Source: Geodermatophilaceae bacterium URHB0062 (GTDB lineage: Bacteria; Actinomycetota; Actinomycetes; Mycobacteriales; Geodermatophilaceae). Taken from it: DNA of 64,000 nt. Numbering within the stretch: position 1 is the first letter of the stretch; each line of letters opens with the position of its first letter. Below are positions 40,896 through 50,835 of this stretch, in pieces. The stretch spans positions 124,001 through 188,000 of the forward strand of contig JHVO01000010.1 of NCBI GenBank assembly GCA_000620185.1, given 5' to 3'. The notes beneath the pieces are model-generated. The model did no database searches. It was not told the origin of the DNA and saw only the letters and a program-made list of their open reading frames with translations. The position numbers and the translations under genes were made by a program.

Positions 40896-41840
40896 TCAGG
40901 CGGCCGCGGGCTCGCTCGAGCGGGCGGCCCGCCGGACGAGGACGACGGAGACGACCGCGGCGAGGACGACGGCGACCACCCAGGGCAGCATGTACCGGTT
41001 GCCCGGGCGCAGCGCCTGGCCGAACACCTGCCACGTCGCGGCGAGCGCCTCGGGCAGCGTGCCGGGCAGCCCGGCGCCCGACCGGAGGTACACCTCGATG
41101 TAGCCGGCCGCCGTGAGCGCCGGGCCGACCAGCCACGCGACCACCAGGACGACGGGCCACCAGGCCAGCCGCGAGAGCGGGCGCACCCCGACGACGACGA
41201 GAGCGAGCGCCACCACCAGGGCGGACGCCCAGTTGATGCCGCGCAGGTCGGTGATCGTGCCCGTTCCCGACACGGCGTTGATCACCGTGACCCCCAGCGC
41301 GCCGAGCCAGAAGGGCACCACGCCGGAGAGCGCCCCCAGGCCGAGGCCGAGCCCGGGGGGTCCGAAGATCCAGCACGAACCGAGGACCCATCCCGCGACC
41401 GTGGCGACGACGGCGATGGCGCTCAGCCCGAGGACGATGCGGCGATCAGCGTCGAAACCGCCCGTGGCCCCGATCACGCGGCCGGCCTGGACGGACGCGA
41501 TGGTGGCCACCGCCGTCATGCCCGCGAACGTGGCGAGCGCGGCCAGCCGCCGGTCGCCGGCGGGGGCCGCGAGCCCCACTCCCCCGGCGACCAGGCCGCC
41601 GGTGAACGCCCCGGCGACGAGGGCACCGAGCTGCCCGGCGATCAAGGGCACCGCCGGGAACGTGTCCTCCGGCACGCCGACCGACGGCGACCCGTCGAGG
41701 GCGCTCGTGACGATCCAGGGCAGGAAGCCGACGAACCACCAGGCGAGGCCCGCGACCACGACGAGCGCCCACAGGGGCAGGCGGCGCAGACGGGTCCACG
41801 GTGCGGGCGGGGCGTCGTGCAGGGCGACCCGCGTGCTCAC
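40896..41840 (-). CDS. Polytopic membrane protein of unknown function
   Basis: The 314 residues are mostly hydrophobic, with about eight predicted membrane segments starting at WALVVVAGLAWWFVGFLPWI. There is a short soluble N-terminus and a basic C-terminal end (RRAARSSEP). I do not recognise the family. No ATPase or redox motif is seen. The GTG at 41838-41840 overlaps the stop of a short upstream frame as GTGA. Confidence 0.7.
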   Translation of the reverse strand: MSTRVALHDAPPAPWTRLRRLPLWALVVVAGLAWWFVGFLPWIVTSALDGSPSVGVPEDTFPAVPLIAGQLGALVAGAFTGGLVAGGVGLAAPAGDRRLAALATFAGMTAVATIASVQAGRVIGATGGFDADRRIVLGLSAIAVVATVAGWVLGSCWIFGPPGLGLGLGALSGVVPFWLGALGVTVINAVSGTGTITDLRGINWASALVVALALVVVGVRPLSRLAWWPVVLVVAWLVGPALTAAGYIEVYLRSGAGLPGTLPEALAATWQVFGQALRPGNRYMLPWVVAVVLAAVVSVVLVRRAARSSEPAAA

Positions 41841-41998
41841 CGGCCCAGGACCTGCTGCAGCGCGGCCACCAACGGCTCCACCAAGGCCGCGGTGGCCTCG
41901 GGACAGGGGTTGGACGGTCCGGGTCCGAGCAGGGTGCGGGCACGCAACGGCATGCCGGGCACGCTACCCACCACGAGCCGATCAGCCGGGAGATCCAT
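41837..41998 (-). pseudogene. Possible N-terminal remnant of a class V aminotransferase
   Basis: This 53-codon frame contains RTLLGPGPSNPCPEATAAL, which closely resembles the N-terminus of alanine-glyoxylate/serine-pyruvate aminotransferases (LLGPGPSN-x-P-x-x-x-x-AL). It then diverges and stops. The stop overlaps the start of the membrane protein gene. Its ATG shares bases with the divergent ASCH gene ATG (CATG). It is either a truncated gene or a short leader frame that still couples translation of the membrane protein. Confidence 0.45.
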
Positions 41999-42476
41999 GA
42001 CCAGGCAGCCGCTGTCGCCGGTCCGCCGCGACGAGGCCATGGCGATGTGGCGGGACCATGCCGCGGCCCGCACGGATCCCGCGCCGCCCGAAGACGATCC
42101 GCCGGTCGAGAAGTTCGGGGACCATGCGGCGCTCGCGGACGAGTTGCTCGACCTCGTGCTGTCCGGGACGAAGCGCGCGACCGCGGGGCTCGTCGCCGAC
42201 TTCGCTTGCCGGTCCGAGGCCCTCCCGCGGATCGGTGGTCACTGGGTGTGCGACGGCAGCGGCGTCCCGCGATGCGTGCTGCGCTCGGTGGAGCTGCGCG
42301 TCGGACGGCTGGACAGCGTGGACGACGCGTTCGCCTGGGACGAGGGCGAGGGCGACCGCACCCGCTCCGACTGGCTGGCGACGCATCTGACCTACTTCAC
42401 CCGGGCCCGGGAGGCCCGCGGCGAGACGTGGTCCGACGACCTGGAGGTCGTCTTCGAACGCTTCCTCGTGGTCTGA
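41997..42476 (+). CDS. ASCH-domain protein
   Basis: The 159-residue protein has the PUA-like ASCH fold, recognised from EKFGDHAALADELLDLVLSG followed by TKRATAG at residues 58-64, and the WDEGEGDRT...W segment. ASCH domains bind RNA or modified nucleosides, and some are amidohydrolases or RNases. The ATG at 41997 has GGGAG four bases upstream. It is divergent from a short remnant and convergent with the caspase gene. Confidence 0.85.
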   Translation: MTRQPLSPVRRDEAMAMWRDHAAARTDPAPPEDDPPVEKFGDHAALADELLDLVLSGTKRATAGLVADFACRSEALPRIGGHWVCDGSGVPRCVLRSVELRVGRLDSVDDAFAWDEGEGDRTRSDWLATHLTYFTRAREARGETWSDDLEVVFERFLVV

Positions 42477-42547
42477 CCGCCCGAGGTCGCCGACCCGGCG
42501 TGACGCAGGGCATGAGTGGGTGGCCGACGCGGGCCGGGCCCGCGACG

Positions 42548-44611
42548 CTACGGGGACGTCCGGGACGTCCGGGACGCCGCCGCCGGCTCCGACGTGGGCC
42601 CGGCCTGCGCGAGGCCGCACGCCAGCAGGGTGAGGACGACGTCGACGATCCTGGCGACCCAGCGGGACGGCTCCAGGCCGAGCCGTGGGGAGTCGGAGAC
42701 CAGCTCGCTGAGGGGGAACCAGAGCAACCACATGCCGAACAGCGACACGGCGACCAGCGCGGCCAGGCGCTGGTCGCGGCGCAGCCGCACCAGGGTGAGG
42801 GGCAGCGCGAACGCACCCAGCAGCAACGTGCCGATCGAGGTGGAGATCCAGCTGGAGAAGCTGTAGCTCTCCGGTCCCCCGTCGAGCGAGATCGCCGCGG
42901 CGATCACGACGAGGAGCGCGACCGCGAACCGCCAGTCCGGGCTGCGGACCCCGGGTCGCCCGGCCAGCGGTGGCCGGGTCACGGCGACGACACCGGCGGC
43001 GGCCACCACCACGGCCCCCAGGACGAGGCACCACAACGCGGGACCGGCGTCGTAGCTGTCGTTGTTGTCGATGAACCAGAAGGACCAGAAGCCGGCGTTC
43101 TCCAGGAGGACCAGGCCCTCCCCGACGACCAGTCCGGCGGCGACCGGCACCGCGCGGGGGAACCTGGCCCCCGCGGCCAGGAGCGCCACGCTCGCGACGA
43201 GTGGGCCGACGATCAGCAGCGACCACGGCAGGGTGGACTCGCTGAACTCGTCGGCGGTGTTGGGAGCGCTCGCTTCGAAGGCCAGGAGGCGGGACAGGGT
43301 CAGAGGCAGGCCGCTGAGCACGACGAGGGCCAGCACCAGGAGACGCGCCTGCCGTAGGGGAGGCGCCTGCCGGCTGGTGCGCCCGGCCCCGAGCACGGGA
43401 GCGTCGTTCTCCGGCGCCCCAGGAACCACGGCCGGCGGCTCGGTGAGCGACGGCCCGGCAGGCGGCTCGGCAGGCGGCGGTTCGGCAGGCGGCTCTGCGC
43501 GCCGCCGCTCGGCGGGCGCCGGCTCGGCCGGTGGGGACGGCGGCCGAACCGGGGCGGCCGACGGCACGGGCACGGGGACCGCCAGCACCGGTCGTTCCAC
43601 GGTCGCCGGCGCGGATGCCGCGCGGGGTGCCGGCAGCTCGACCTCCGGCGGCCGCACGCGCGACGACCCGATCTGCTGCAACAGCGCCGTCGCGGCGGCC
43701 GACACCGACCGGCTGTCGTCGTCGGCCAGCGCCGCCACGTGGCCGGCCACGGTGGCGCGGACGAGGTCGTTGCCGACCCGGTGCAGGTGCGCGAGTCCCT
43801 CGACCGCGCTGAGCCGCTGGGCGGAGATCGGGCTGTCGATGGCGTGGCGGAGGTGCGCCGGCAGGGTCCAGTGCACGTTCCGAGCGATGAGGATGCGCCC
43901 GTCGACGTCCTCCTGCTTCTTCGGCCGCTGCTGCGGGACCTCGGCGACGACCTTCTCGCGCACGTAGCTGTAGAGCTCGTCGAGCGCGATGTCGCCGTCC
44001 TCGTCGAGGTCCGCCGCCCCGCTGCGGATCGCCTCGACCAGGTGGCGGGTGAACACCGAGGAGATGCCCGAACCGCGGACGTCGTCGCCCTCGAACGCGT
44101 ACTGGGTGGCGTCCGACGCGGTGAGCACCGCCCGCCCCTTGCCCTGGAAGCGCTCCAGCGTCTGCACGCCCTCGTCGGACTTCGCCGTCCGCCCGGCCGG
44201 GAAGGCGCCGCTGTAACAGCAGTCGAGGATGAGCACCTTGCGACGGGAGGCACACGCATCCATCGCCTCGTTGAGCTGCGCCGCCGAGATCGCCGTGAAC
44301 ATCAGCGCCTCGCGGCGGGTGTTCGTCATCGCCAGGTGCAGGCGGCCCTCGTCGTCCTTCAGACCATGGCCGGAGAAGTAGAGCAGTGTGAGGTCGTCGC
44401 GCCGGCAGTCGCCGTAGAAGTCGGCGATGGCCTCGCCGACCACGTGGTGCGGCTGGTTGAGCAGCATCGTGACGTCGAAGCCGGCGATCTCCGGGTCCTC
44501 GAGCACGGCGGCGAACGCCTCGGCGTCATGTTCGGGAGCCGCCAGCCCGCTCAGCCCGCCGTCGGCGTAGCGGTAGGTGGCGACGACCAGCGCCTTGCGG
44601 CCGGCGGGCAC
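42548..44611 (-). CDS. Membrane-anchored caspase-like protease (effector of EACC1 system)
   Basis: The 687 residues contain an N-terminal peptidase C14 domain (5-200) with catalytic His82 in YFSGHG and Cys132 in LDCCYSGAF. A perfect EF-hand-type loop DLDEDGDIALDE sits at 201-212 and a HEAT-like helical region spans about 250-320. A proline/glutamate-rich linker runs from 320 to 415, followed by about eight membrane helices to the C-terminus. It lies three bases downstream of the EACC1 gene. By family knowledge such caspases are effectors of bacterial conflict systems. Activation and targets are unknown. Confidence 0.88.
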   Translation of the reverse strand: MPAGRKALVVATYRYADGGLSGLAAPEHDAEAFAAVLEDPEIAGFDVTMLLNQPHHVVGEAIADFYGDCRRDDLTLLYFSGHGLKDDEGRLHLAMTNTRREALMFTAISAAQLNEAMDACASRRKVLILDCCYSGAFPAGRTAKSDEGVQTLERFQGKGRAVLTASDATQYAFEGDDVRGSGISSVFTRHLVEAIRSGAADLDEDGDIALDELYSYVREKVVAEVPQQRPKKQEDVDGRILIARNVHWTLPAHLRHAIDSPISAQRLSAVEGLAHLHRVGNDLVRATVAGHVAALADDDSRSVSAAATALLQQIGSSRVRPPEVELPAPRAASAPATVERPVLAVPVPVPSAAPVRPPSPPAEPAPAERRRAEPPAEPPPAEPPAGPSLTEPPAVVPGAPENDAPVLGAGRTSRQAPPLRQARLLVLALVVLSGLPLTLSRLLAFEASAPNTADEFSESTLPWSLLIVGPLVASVALLAAGARFPRAVPVAAGLVVGEGLVLLENAGFWSFWFIDNNDSYDAGPALWCLVLGAVVVAAAGVVAVTRPPLAGRPGVRSPDWRFAVALLVVIAAAISLDGGPESYSFSSWISTSIGTLLLGAFALPLTLVRLRRDQRLAALVAVSLFGMWLLWFPLSELVSDSPRLGLEPSRWVARIVDVVLTLLACGLAQAGPTSEPAAASRTSRTSP

Positions 44612-44614
44612 CGG

Positions 44615-44989
44615 TCAACCCGACTGGTGACGGCGGACGAACGTCTCGATCAGCTCCGCCCGCTCCACCGGCGTCGCCCCGCTCAGCTCCAGGGTGTCGC
44701 CGTCGATCGTCACCGAGACCTTGTGCGCGCCCGCCCGCCGCGAGAGCCAGTCCTTGACCGTGCCGATGACGGTGACGAAGACGCCGCCGCTTCCGCTGAG
44801 GGTGACCAGCCACTCGGTCAGGGACATCACGACGCCGGACTTCGCCCCCTCCGGCGGGGGTGCACCGTCCACCGCCGCGACGTCGTCGACGTCCAGCGCC
44901 CGGAGCTCGTTGCCCAACTGGCGGCCGAGGCGCTCGACGTCCTCCGGATCGGTGCCGGGATCCGGTTCCAGGACGACGTGTAGCTCCAC
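44615..44989 (-). CDS. Effector-associated constant component EACC1
   Basis: This 124-residue protein matches the EACC1 pattern: a short N-terminal beta-rich region, a central amphipathic or hydrophobic helix (LSGSGGVFVTVIGTVKDWL) then RRAGAHKVSVTIDGDTLEL and a C-terminal helix ending LIETFVRRH. EACC1 proteins are encoded beside varied effectors, including caspases and nucleases, in actinobacteria and other multicellular bacteria, and are thought to couple or regulate them. The GTG start at 44987-44989 and the three-base gap to the caspase gene indicate an operon. Confidence 0.85.
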   Translation of the reverse strand: MELHVVLEPDPGTDPEDVERLGRQLGNELRALDVDDVAAVDGAPPPEGAKSGVVMSLTEWLVTLSGSGGVFVTVIGTVKDWLSRRAGAHKVSVTIDGDTLELSGATPVERAELIETFVRRHQSG

Positions 44990-45048
44990 GCGCGCATGGT
45001 CCGCCGAACGGAACCGGCGGTACAGAGGTTTCCGGCCCGATCCGCGCG

Positions 45049-46836
45049 CTACGGCCGGATCGTGACGTTCGCGCCGGTGGGCCCGGGTGCGCCCGGCTCA
45101 TCGGGCAGCGGCGGCTCCTCCGGCTTCGCGTCGATGCCGGCCTCCGCGCGCTGGGCGTCGGTGATCGGCGTGGGCGCGCCGGTCAGCGGGTCGAAGCCCG
45201 CGCCGGTCTTCGGGAAGGCGATGACCTCGCGGATCGACTCCACCCCGCTCAGCAGCGCCGACAGCCGGTCCCAGCCCAGCGCGGCCCCGGCGTGCGGCGG
45301 CGGCCCGTAGGCGAACGCCTCGAGGAAGAACCCGAACCGCTCCCGGGCCTCCTCCCGCGACATGCCGAGGGTCTCGAACACCCGCTCCTGCAGACCCGCG
45401 TCGTGGATACGGACGGACCCGCTCATCACCTCGTTGCCGTTGATCACCATGTCGTAGGCGTCCGACAGCGCCGCGCCCTTGTCGTCGGCGAAGGTCTCGC
45501 GCCACTCCGGCGTCGGCGAGGTGAAGGGGTGGTGCATGAAGGTCCAGGAGCCGTCCTCGGTCTCCTCGAACATCGGGAAGTCGACGACGAACAGGAACGA
45601 CCAGCTGCCCGGCTCGATGAGCTCGAGACGGCGGGCGATCTCGTTGCGCGCCGCGCCCAGCAGCTCCTGCGACGAGCGGCGGGCGCCGGCGGCGAAGAAG
45701 ACGCAGTCGCCCGGCTTCGCGCCGACGGCCTCGACGAGCCCCGCGCGCTCGGCGTCGGAGATGTTCTTCGCGACCGGCCCGCCGAGCTCGCCGTCCTCGG
45801 AGATCGTCACGTAGGCCAGGCCCCGCGCGCCGCGCGACTTCGCCCAGTCCTGCCACGCGTCGAAGGCGCGCCGCGGCTGGGAGCCACCGCCGGGCATGAC
45901 GACCGCGCCGACGTAGGGCGCCTGGAAGACGCGGAACGGCGTCTCGGCGAAGTAGCCGGTGAGCTCGGTCAGCTCGATGCCGAACCGAAGGTCGGGCTTG
46001 TCGGAGCCGAAGCGGTCCATCGCCTCGCGGTAGGTCATCCGCGGGATCTCCGGGACGTCGTAGGACGCCAGCTCACGCCACAGCGCCCGGACGACGTCCT
46101 CGGCGATCTCCAGGACGTCGTCGCGCTCGACGAAGCTCATCTCGAAGTCGAGCTGGGTGAACTCCGGCTGCCGGTCGGCGCGGAAGTCCTCGTCCCGGAA
46201 GCAGCGCGCGATCTGGTAGTACCGCTCGAGCCCGCCGATCATCAGCAGCTGCTTGAACAGCTGCGGCGACTGCGGCAGCGCGTACCACTTGCCCGGCTGC
46301 AACCGGACGGGGACGACGAAGTCGCGGGCCCCCTCCGGCGTCGAGCGGGTCAGGTTCGGCGTCTCGACCTCGGCGAAGCCGTGCCGGTGCATCACCTCGC
46401 GGGCGATCCGGCTGATCTCCGATCGGATGCGGATGGCCCGAGCCGGCCCCTGACGGCGCAGGTCGAGGTAGCGGTACCTGTAGCGGACGTCGTCCGACGC
46501 CGCCTGGTCGGTCTCGATGGGGAACGGCAGCGGCGCCGAGGCCGACAGCACCCGCAGCGTCGAGGTCGCCACCTCGATCTCACCCGTGGGCAGCTCCGGG
46601 TTCTCGTTGCCCTCGGGACGGCGACGCACCTCCCCGGTCACGAGCACGCAGTACTCGTTGCGCAGGTGGGGGGCCTCCTCCTCGCGGACGACGACCTGGA
46701 CGTAACCCGAGGCGTCCCGCAGGTCGAGGAAGACGACACCGCCGTGATCGCGGCGGCGAGCGACCCAGCCGGCGAGGGTGACGGTCGAACCGGCGTCGGA
46801 CGCGCGCAGCGTGCCGGCGTCGTGGGTGCGGAGCAC
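45049..46836 (-). CDS. aspS: Aspartate--tRNA ligase
   Basis: This class IIb synthetase has 595 residues: an N-terminal OB-fold anticodon-binding domain with [19 protein letters not shown], class II motif 2 in [18 protein letters not shown], the bacterial GAD insertion (about 290-430) and a C-terminal motif 3 GLGWDRL-like segment ([12 protein letters not shown]). Whether it also charges tRNA-Asn cannot be read from the window. The GTG at 46834-46836 follows the aldo/keto reductase gene by 58 bases. Confidence 0.97.
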   Translation of the reverse strand: MLRTHDAGTLRASDAGSTVTLAGWVARRRDHGGVVFLDLRDASGYVQVVVREEEAPHLRNEYCVLVTGEVRRRPEGNENPELPTGEIEVATSTLRVLSASAPLPFPIETDQAASDDVRYRYRYLDLRRQGPARAIRIRSEISRIAREVMHRHGFAEVETPNLTRSTPEGARDFVVPVRLQPGKWYALPQSPQLFKQLLMIGGLERYYQIARCFRDEDFRADRQPEFTQLDFEMSFVERDDVLEIAEDVVRALWRELASYDVPEIPRMTYREAMDRFGSDKPDLRFGIELTELTGYFAETPFRVFQAPYVGAVVMPGGGSQPRRAFDAWQDWAKSRGARGLAYVTISEDGELGGPVAKNISDAERAGLVEAVGAKPGDCVFFAAGARRSSQELLGAARNEIARRLELIEPGSWSFLFVVDFPMFEETEDGSWTFMHHPFTSPTPEWRETFADDKGAALSDAYDMVINGNEVMSGSVRIHDAGLQERVFETLGMSREEARERFGFFLEAFAYGPPPHAGAALGWDRLSALLSGVESIREVIAFPKTGAGFDPLTGAPTPITDAQRAEAGIDAKPEEPPLPDEPGAPGPTGANVTIRP

Positions 46837-46894
46837 AGGATGTTGCCTTCCGGGGTGGTGGGTGGGAGAGACGCGAGGAGCTCGGGGTGAGGGG

Positions 46895-47878
46895 TTACCA
46901 GCGGTCGTGCACGTGGGCGCGGATGCGCTCGTCGTAGACCCGCTCGAGATCGGACAGCTGGGCGTCGGACAGCGGCGCCAGGGAGGCCGCCGCGACGTTG
47001 CCGCGCACCTGGGTGACGTTGCGGGCGCCGGGGATGACGCTGGTGACGCCGGGCTGATCGATGACCCAGCGCAGCGCGAAGGCCGCGGTCGGGACGGCGT
47101 CGCCGGCGATCTCGGCGACCTCGCGGGCCGCGGCGACGCCGACCTCGAACGGCACGCCGGAGAACGTCTCCCCCACGTCGAAGGCCTCGCCGTGGCGGTT
47201 GAAGTTCCGGTGGTCGTCGGCCGGGAAGGTCGTCGACTCGTCGTACTTGCCGGACAGCAGGCCGCTGGCCAGCGGAACGCGGGCGAGGACGCCGACGCCC
47301 GCGCGCTGGGCGGCCGGCAGGAGCTCCTCCAGCGGCTTGCGCCGGAAGATGTTGAGGATCACCTGGAGCGACTGCACGTTCGGCCGCTGCAGGGCCCGCA
47401 GCCCCTCGGCGACGGTCTCCACCGACACCCCGTAGGCGGCGATCGCCTCCTCGGCCACGAGCGTGTCCAGGGTGTCGTACAGCCGGTCGTCCTCGTAGGT
47501 CTCCGGCGGCGGGCAGTGCAGCTGCACCAGGTCGAGGGTCTCGACGCCCAGGTTGCGGCGGGAGCGGTCGACCCACGCCCGCAGGTTCTCGGGGGTGTAC
47601 TGGGCCGCCTCGAAGGGGTCCGCGCGCCGACCGGCCTTCGTGGCCACGAACGGCCGGTCCGACCGCGGAGCGAGTGCCTTGCGGATGCGCTCCTCCGACC
47701 GGCCGTCGCCGTAGACGTCGGCGGTGTCGAGCAGGGTCACGCCGGCGTCCAGCGCCGCCTCGAGCACCTCCTCGGCCGCGTCGTCGTCGACGTCGCCCCA
47801 GTCACCGCCGAGCTGCCACGTGCCCAGCCCGATGACGCTGACGTCCGCACCTGTCCGACCCAGTGGTCGCTGCTCCAT
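46895..47878 (-). CDS. Aldo/keto reductase
   Basis: This is a second AKR-fold oxidoreductase of the window (327 residues), of the voltage-gated-channel-beta-like or YhdN type. Catalytic residues are Asp51 and Tyr56 in DTADVY, a lysine in VATKAGRR and a histidine in [10 protein letters not shown]-terminal [13 protein letters not shown] motif binds NADP. I chose the ATG at 47878 because GGGGGAG lies eight bases upstream. A GTG three codons earlier would overlap the hisS stop. The substrate is unknown. Confidence 0.87.
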   Translation of the reverse strand: MEQRPLGRTGADVSVIGLGTWQLGGDWGDVDDDAAEEVLEAALDAGVTLLDTADVYGDGRSEERIRKALAPRSDRPFVATKAGRRADPFEAAQYTPENLRAWVDRSRRNLGVETLDLVQLHCPPPETYEDDRLYDTLDTLVAEEAIAAYGVSVETVAEGLRALQRPNVQSLQVILNIFRRKPLEELLPAAQRAGVGVLARVPLASGLLSGKYDESTTFPADDHRNFNRHGEAFDVGETFSGVPFEVGVAAAREVAEIAGDAVPTAAFALRWVIDQPGVTSVIPGARNVTQVRGNVAAASLAPLSDAQLSDLERVYDERIRAHVHDRW

Positions 47879-47883
47879 GGAAT

Positions 47884-49146
47884 TCACTCCCCCACGCTCG
47901 CACGGACGGTCTCGAACAGCTCACCGACCGGGACAGGCCGCTGCTCACCGGTGCGCATGTCCTTGAGCTGGCCCACGCCCTCGGCCAGGTCGCGGTCGCC
48001 GATGACCACCACGTGCGAGGCCCCCGACCGGTCGGCGGCCTTCATCGCGCCCTTGAGCCCGCGGTCGCCGTACACCGTGTCGGCCGAGACCCCCGCCTGC
48101 CGGAGCTTTCCGACCAGACGCACCGCCACCCGCTTCGCCTCTGCCCCGAGCGGGACGACGAACGCCTGCACGCCCGCCGGCGCGGCGACGTCCAGACCCT
48201 CGGCCTCCACGGCGAGCAGCGTCCGGTCGACACCGACCGCGTAGCCGATGCCCGAGATGTCCGGCCCACCGAGCAGCGCTGACAGTCCGTCGTACCGCCC
48301 ACCGCCACCGATCGCCGACTGCGACCCGAGCCCGTTGTGCACGAACTCGAAGGTGGTCTTCGTGTAGTAGTCCAGCCCGCGCACCAGCTTGGGCGCCTCG
48401 GTCCAGGTCACCCCGAGGTCGGAGAGGTACTGGCGGACGGCGTCGTAGTGCGCCTTGGTCGAGTCGGACAGGTGGTCGACCATCAGCGGGGCGTCGTCGA
48501 GCTGCGCCTGCACCTCGGGTCGCTTGTCGTCGAGCACCCGCAGCGGGTTGATCTCGGCGCGGCGCCGGGTGTCCTCGTCGAGGTCCAGCTTGGCCAGGAA
48601 CTCGACGAGCAGCTCGCGGTACTGCGGCCGGCAGGTGCTGTCGCCGAGCGAGGTCAGCAGCAGCTCATAGTCGGTGAGTCCGAGGTCGCGGTACCCCTGC
48701 TCCGCCAACGCGATCACCTCGGCGTCCAGGGCCGGGTCGTCAACGCCGAGGGCCTCCATGTCGACCTGCGTGAAGTGCCGGTAGCGCCCCGCCTGCGGCC
48801 GCTCGTACCGGAACGCCGAGCCGACCGTCCAGAGCTTCACCGGCAGCGCCCCGTCGTGCAGCCGATGCTCGATGAAGGCCCGCATCAGGCCGGCGGTGAG
48901 CTCCGGGCGCAGCGTCAGCGAGCGGCCGCCGCGGTCGTCGAAGGTGTACATCTCCTTCGTCACGACGTCGGTGGACTCCCCCACCCCTCGGGAGAAGACG
49001 GCCGTCTCCTCGAACACCGGCGTCTCGACGTAGCCGTACCCGGCCCGCCGCAGCGGCGCGATCAGGGTGTCGCGCACGGCCAGGAAGCGCGCCGAGTCCG
49101 GCGGCAGCGTGTCGAACGTGCCCTTGGGGGCGCGCAGGTCGGTCAC
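47884..49146 (-). CDS. hisS: Histidine--tRNA ligase
   Basis: This class II synthetase has 420 residues, with [13 protein letters not shown] at the start, motif 2 in [16 protein letters not shown], the histidine-specific motif [16 protein letters not shown] and a C-terminal anticodon-binding domain. The GTG start overlaps the MBL-hydrolase stop as GTGA, an arrangement common in actinobacteria. Confidence 0.97.
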   Translation of the reverse strand: MTDLRAPKGTFDTLPPDSARFLAVRDTLIAPLRRAGYGYVETPVFEETAVFSRGVGESTDVVTKEMYTFDDRGGRSLTLRPELTAGLMRAFIEHRLHDGALPVKLWTVGSAFRYERPQAGRYRHFTQVDMEALGVDDPALDAEVIALAEQGYRDLGLTDYELLLTSLGDSTCRPQYRELLVEFLAKLDLDEDTRRRAEINPLRVLDDKRPEVQAQLDDAPLMVDHLSDSTKAHYDAVRQYLSDLGVTWTEAPKLVRGLDYYTKTTFEFVHNGLGSQSAIGGGGRYDGLSALLGGPDISGIGYAVGVDRTLLAVEAEGLDVAAPAGVQAFVVPLGAEAKRVAVRLVGKLRQAGVSADTVYGDRGLKGAMKAADRSGASHVVVIGDRDLAEGVGQLKDMRTGEQRPVPVGELFETVRASVGE

Positions 49147-49838
49147 AGCCCCCGCCCCTTCGGTGCCGCGCCCGAACCCGCGGCCGCCTCGGCCAGGTAG
49201 GGGTTCGTCGCCCGCTCACGCCCGATCGTCGTCGCCGGGCCGTGGCCGGGCAGCACGACCGTCTCGTCGTCCAGCGGCAGGACGACGTCCCGCAGGGAGC
49301 GCAGCATGTCGTCCCACGAGCCGCCGGGCAGGTCGACGCGACCCACCGATCCGGCGAACAGGACGTCGCCGGCGAGCAGGCCCGGGGCCTCACCGAGATC
49401 GAGGGCGAACATGACCGACCCGCGGGTGTGGCCCGGCGCGTGCCGCACGGTGAGATCGACCCCCGCGAGCGACAGGACGGCGCCGTCGTCGAGCCGGCGC
49501 ACCTCCGAAGGGTCGGGCAGCCGGACGCCGCTGATCAGCGGGGCCAGCTGCGGACCGTGCCAGCGAGCGGGATCGGACAGCATGCCGAAGTCGTCCGGGT
49601 GCAGGTAGGCGGGGATGTCGTAGCCGTCGCAGACGGGCAGCACCGAGAAGGTGTGGTCCAGGTGCCCGTGCGTGAGGACGACGGCCACCGGCTTCAGGCC
49701 GTCGTCGGCCAGCATGCGGGCCAGGGGCTCGACGGCGTCCATGCCGGGATCGACGACGACGCACTCCTGCCCCGGCCCCGAGGCGACGGCGTAGCAGTTG
49801 GTGCCGAACGCGCCGGCGGGGAACGAGCGGATGAGCAC
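49143..49838 (-). CDS. MBL-fold metallo-hydrolase, glyoxalase II-like
   Basis: The 231 residues carry the zinc motif THGHLDH with His57, His59, Asp61 and His62, plus a downstream [10 protein letters not shown] and a terminal LPGHGPAT segment. It resembles the hydroxyacylglutathione-hydrolase-like protein always found upstream of hisS in actinobacteria. In a mycothiol-using organism the thiol ester substrate would not be glutathione. The true substrate is unknown. Confidence 0.88.
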   Translation of the reverse strand: MLIRSFPAGAFGTNCYAVASGPGQECVVVDPGMDAVEPLARMLADDGLKPVAVVLTHGHLDHTFSVLPVCDGYDIPAYLHPDDFGMLSDPARWHGPQLAPLISGVRLPDPSEVRRLDDGAVLSLAGVDLTVRHAPGHTRGSVMFALDLGEAPGLLAGDVLFAGSVGRVDLPGGSWDDMLRSLRDVVLPLDDETVVLPGHGPATTIGRERATNPYLAEAAAGSGAAPKGRGL

Positions 49839-49903
49839 CCGTGCAGGTTACGCGGGCGCGTCCGAGGGCCCCGGCGTGCCGGGGGACGCCCAGGTTCGCC
49901 ACC

Positions 49904-49909
49904 TAGACT
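49904..49909 (+). promoter_or_regulatory. Candidate -10 element for the cyclophilin gene
   Basis: TAGACT in the divergent region between the MBL and cyclophilin genes resembles actinobacterial sigma-70-type -10 hexamers (TAGRVT). No clear -35 is visible. Confidence 0.3.
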
Positions 49910-50000
49910 CGCGGGCTGACCCCCGGGACCGCCGGCCGCCGCACGAGCGCGGCGGCGCTGTCCCGCACCGACGTCCCGCCTCCGAGGAGCGATCCGAGCC

Positions 50001-50816
50001 GTGTCCAGCAACAAGCAGCGCCGCGAGGCCGCCCAGCGCCACCTGCAGCGCCAGCTCGAGCGCCGCGCCGAGCTGGCCCAGCGCCGCAAGCGGAACATGG
50101 GCATCGTCGCGGCGGTCGTCGCCGCCCTGGTCGTGGCCGGCGTGGTCCTGCTGACCACCGGCGTGTTCAAGAGCGACGACAAGAGCGCCGCGGCCGACCC
50201 GTCGGCGGGGAGCACGGCCGCGAGCTCGGGGGCGGTCGACGGCAGCGACGGCAGCTGCGACTTCAAGGCCGACGCCAGCGGCAACCCGAACCTCACCGAC
50301 GTCGGCACGCCGCCGGCCAAGGTCGAGACCACCGGCACGACGACGCTGACGATGAAGACCAACCAGGGCGACATCGGCCTGAAGCTCGACCACGCGAACG
50401 CCCCGTGCGCGACGGCGGCCCTGCAGTTCCTGGCCGAGAAGAAGTTCTTCGACGGCACGAACTGCCACCGCGAGACCAACTCCCCCGGCCTGCAGGTGCT
50501 CCAGTGCGGTGACCCGAGCGGCAGCGGCTCCGGCGGTGCGTCGTTCGACTACCCGACCCAGGTGACGGGCAAGGAGACCTACCCGCGCGGCACCATCGCC
50601 ATGGCGAACGCAGGCCAAGGCACCGATGGCAGCCAGTTCTTCCTGGTCTACGGCGACAGCCTGGACAACAACCCGAACTACACCGTCGTCGGCACGATCG
50701 ACGACGCCGGCCTGAAGGTGCTCGACGCGATCGCGAAGAAGGGCATCGCCGGAGGCGGGACCGACGGCGCCCCGGCCACGCCGGTCACGATCGAGTCGAT
50801 GACCCTCGCGTCCTGA
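50001..50816 (+). CDS. Membrane-anchored peptidyl-prolyl cis-trans isomerase (cyclophilin)
   Basis: This probably assists folding outside the membrane. The 271 residues start with a basic coiled stretch, one membrane helix at about 33-53, a 50-residue Ser/Ala-rich linker, and a cyclophilin domain. The catalytic region is recognisable (FHRETNSPGLQVLQCGDP, GTIAMANAG and GSQFFLVYGDS), though the usual FHR-x-I-x-x-F is altered. GTG at 50001 is preceded by GAGGAG. Its position between the hisS-MBL unit and relA is conserved in actinobacteria. Confidence 0.88.
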   Translation: MSSNKQRREAAQRHLQRQLERRAELAQRRKRNMGIVAAVVAALVVAGVVLLTTGVFKSDDKSAAADPSAGSTAASSGAVDGSDGSCDFKADASGNPNLTDVGTPPAKVETTGTTTLTMKTNQGDIGLKLDHANAPCATAALQFLAEKKFFDGTNCHRETNSPGLQVLQCGDPSGSGSGGASFDYPTQVTGKETYPRGTIAMANAGQGTDGSQFFLVYGDSLDNNPNYTVVGTIDDAGLKVLDAIAKKGIAGGGTDGAPATPVTIESMTLAS

Positions 50817-50835
50817 CGGACAGCCCTCTGCTGAG

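Noticed and set aside
41997-42476. ASCH gene as a third component of the EACC1-caspase system
   Set aside because: It is convergent with the caspase gene and not in the operon. ASCH genes are common next to unrelated genes.
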